Below, in pieces: positions 5,119 to 6,069 of a stretch of DNA of 6,069 bases. The first letter of the stretch is position 1. Each line of letters begins with the position of its first letter. Origin of the DNA: Pyrinomonadaceae bacterium (GTDB lineage: Bacteria; Acidobacteriota; Blastocatellia; Pyrinomonadales; Pyrinomonadaceae); assembly GCA_014379075.1 (NCBI GenBank), contig JACMMN010000339.1, forward strand, positions 1 through 6,069, read 5' to 3'. The position numbers and the translations under genes are program-made. The notes under the pieces are model-generated. The model made no database searches. It was not told the origin of the DNA and saw only the letters and a program-made list of their open reading frames with translations.

Positions 5119-5996
5119 TCGATCTAAGAAGCGATACCGTTACAAAACCGACCGCGCAAATGCGGTCCGCAATGGCTGAAGCCGAGGTCGGCGACGACGT
5201 TTACGGCGAGGACCCGACGGTCAACCGTCTGCAGGAACGGGCCGCCGAGATCTTCGCCAAAGAGGCCGCGCTGTTTGTGCCGACGGGTTCAATGGGCAAT
5301 CAGATAGCCGTCAAGCTTCACACAAAACCCGGCCAGGAAGTCGTGATAGAGGAACGCGGACATATCTTTAATTACGAAATGGGAGCGCCCGCCGCCGTTT
5401 CGGGCGTGACAGTCCGTCCGGTAAAAAGCGGTGACGGTTCCGGAATGCTGACCTGGGATGAGATCGCGTCGGCTTTGCACATCGATCAGCCTTATTATTC
5501 GTCGCCGACCGGACTTATCTGTCTCGAAAACACGCATAATTTCGCCGGCGGCAGCGTGATGTCCGCCGAACACTGCGCCGAAATTTGCGAAAATGCTCAT
5601 AAACTCGGTTTGCCCGTTCACATGGACGGAGCGAGAATTTTCAACGCCGCCGCCGCTTTGAATCAATCGGTCGCGGACCTCACAAAACATTGCGATTCGG
5701 TACAGTTTTGCCTCTCGAAAGGTTTGGGCGCTCCGGCCGGCTCGATGCTGCTTGGATCAAAAGATTATATTCTCGAATCCCGAAGCTGGCGAAAACGGCT
5801 TGGCGGCGGAATGAGGCAGGTCGGAATTCTTGCGGCGGCGGGATTGATCGCTCTTGAAGAATCGCCGAAACGCTTGCACGAAGATCACGAAAACGCGAGA
5901 AAACTGGCCGAAGGATTGGCGAATATTCCCGGCGTTTCCATCGATCTTGAAAAAGTCGCGACGAATATCGTTATCTTCGATATCTCAGGTACCTGA
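5115..5996 (+). CDS. ltaE: Low-specificity L-threonine aldolase, interrupted by an early stop
   Basis: This is a PLP-dependent fold-type I enzyme that cleaves L-threonine or allo-threonine to glycine and acetaldehyde. Landmarks are MIDLRSDTVTKPT (1-13), VGDDVYGEDPTVNRLQ (25-40), PTGSMGNQ (56-63, cofactor phosphate loop), His83 stacking on the PLP ring, ENTHN (138-142), the DGARIFNA motif with Asp171 and Arg174, SKGLG with Schiff-base Lys202, and WRKRLGGGMRQ (225-235). The frame ends with TGA at codon 294, directly after FDISGT, whereas E. coli LtaE has 333 residues. The same frame then continues with clear family sequence to the window end, so the called protein lacks its C-terminal subdomain, including the substrate-binding Arg of the VRLVTH region. 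The start overlaps the DUF5996 stop (ATGA) and no Shine-Dalgarno sequence is seen, implying coupled translation. The gene is either a recent pseudogene or a sequencing error. Confidence 0.9.
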   Translation: MIDLRSDTVTKPTAQMRSAMAEAEVGDDVYGEDPTVNRLQERAAEIFAKEAALFVPTGSMGNQIAVKLHTKPGQEVVIEERGHIFNYEMGAPAAVSGVTVRPVKSGDGSGMLTWDEIASALHIDQPYYSSPTGLICLENTHNFAGGSVMSAEHCAEICENAHKLGLPVHMDGARIFNAAAALNQSVADLTKHCDSVQFCLSKGLGAPAGSMLLGSKDYILESRSWRKRLGGGMRQVGILAAAGLIALEESPKRLHEDHENARKLAEGLANIPGVSIDLEKVATNIVIFDISGT

Positions 5997-6069
5997 AAAC
6001 AATCGAATCATATTTGCGCGGCGCTGAAAGAAGGGGGAATATTGGCGATCGGTTTCGGGAACGCGGTCC
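5997..6069 (+). pseudogene. ltaE: In-frame remainder of ltaE beyond the premature TGA
   Basis: Reading on in the ltaE frame after TGA 5994-5996 gives KQSNHICAALKEGG (5997-6038) and then ILAIGFGNAV (6039-6068), with no further stop. This matches the expected threonine aldolase C-terminal subdomain, where a helix leads to a GVLAIGF-like strand and then the VRxVTH motif. The gene is therefore not shifted in frame: one codon, expected to be Gly after SGT, reads TGA, and GGA to TGA is a single change. The last 20-30 codons lie beyond the window. Confidence 0.8.

Noticed and set aside
5994..5996. Alternative genetic code with TGA read as glycine, as in Gracilibacteria/SR1
   Set aside because: The zinc finger, EncFtn-like and DUF5996 genes here all end at TGA where their families end, so TGA acts as a stop in this genome.

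Overview
This 6.07 kb chromosomal window comes from a bacterium. The best guess is an Acidobacteriota (Blastocatellia-like) member. That guess rests on moderate G+C, the mix of families (DUF5996, DUF2461, a UBP-type zinc finger, an EncFtn-like ferritin) and an intergenic palindromic repeat with GCCGTGGGTT/AACCCA arms, which I associate from memory with that group. No 16S or other marker is present, so the assignment is tentative. Coding density is high and no gene-free stretch exceeds 200 bp.

Layout: (1) 1-138, minus: the start of a secreted protein of unknown family, cut by the window edge. (2) 285-1155, plus: rpiB (ribose-5-phosphate isomerase B) followed 4 bp later by a GTG-started DoxX-like membrane protein. 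(3) 1168-2300, minus: a VOC/glyoxalase-fold protein and a DUF2461 protein, transcribed together from a good sigma70-type promoter and convergent with the DoxX gene. (4) 2459-4000, plus: a compact cluster of a UBP-type zinc finger protein, a minimal encapsulated-ferritin-like (EncFtn) protein and a glutamine-amidotransferase/ThuA-like protein of unknown function; the last two overlap by 4 bp. (5) 4008-4183: a 176-bp palindromic element with 44-bp imperfect terminal inverted repeats around internal hairpins. (6) 4192 to the end, plus: a DUF5996 protein overlapping by 4 bp a low-specificity threonine aldolase gene (ltaE). The ltaE frame is interrupted by a TGA where the family has glycine, then continues in frame to the window end.

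The most notable region is cluster 4. EncFtn proteins normally carry a C-terminal cargo peptide and sit beside an encapsulin shell gene. Here the ferroxidase residues are intact, but the protein stops right after the catalytic core, has no cargo peptide, and is translationally coupled to an uncharacterised GATase-like protein instead of a shell. The second point is the ltaE nonsense codon: a real pseudogenisation, a recoding event or a sequencing error. The third is the structured repeat. The remaining genes are ordinary housekeeping or poorly characterised conserved families.
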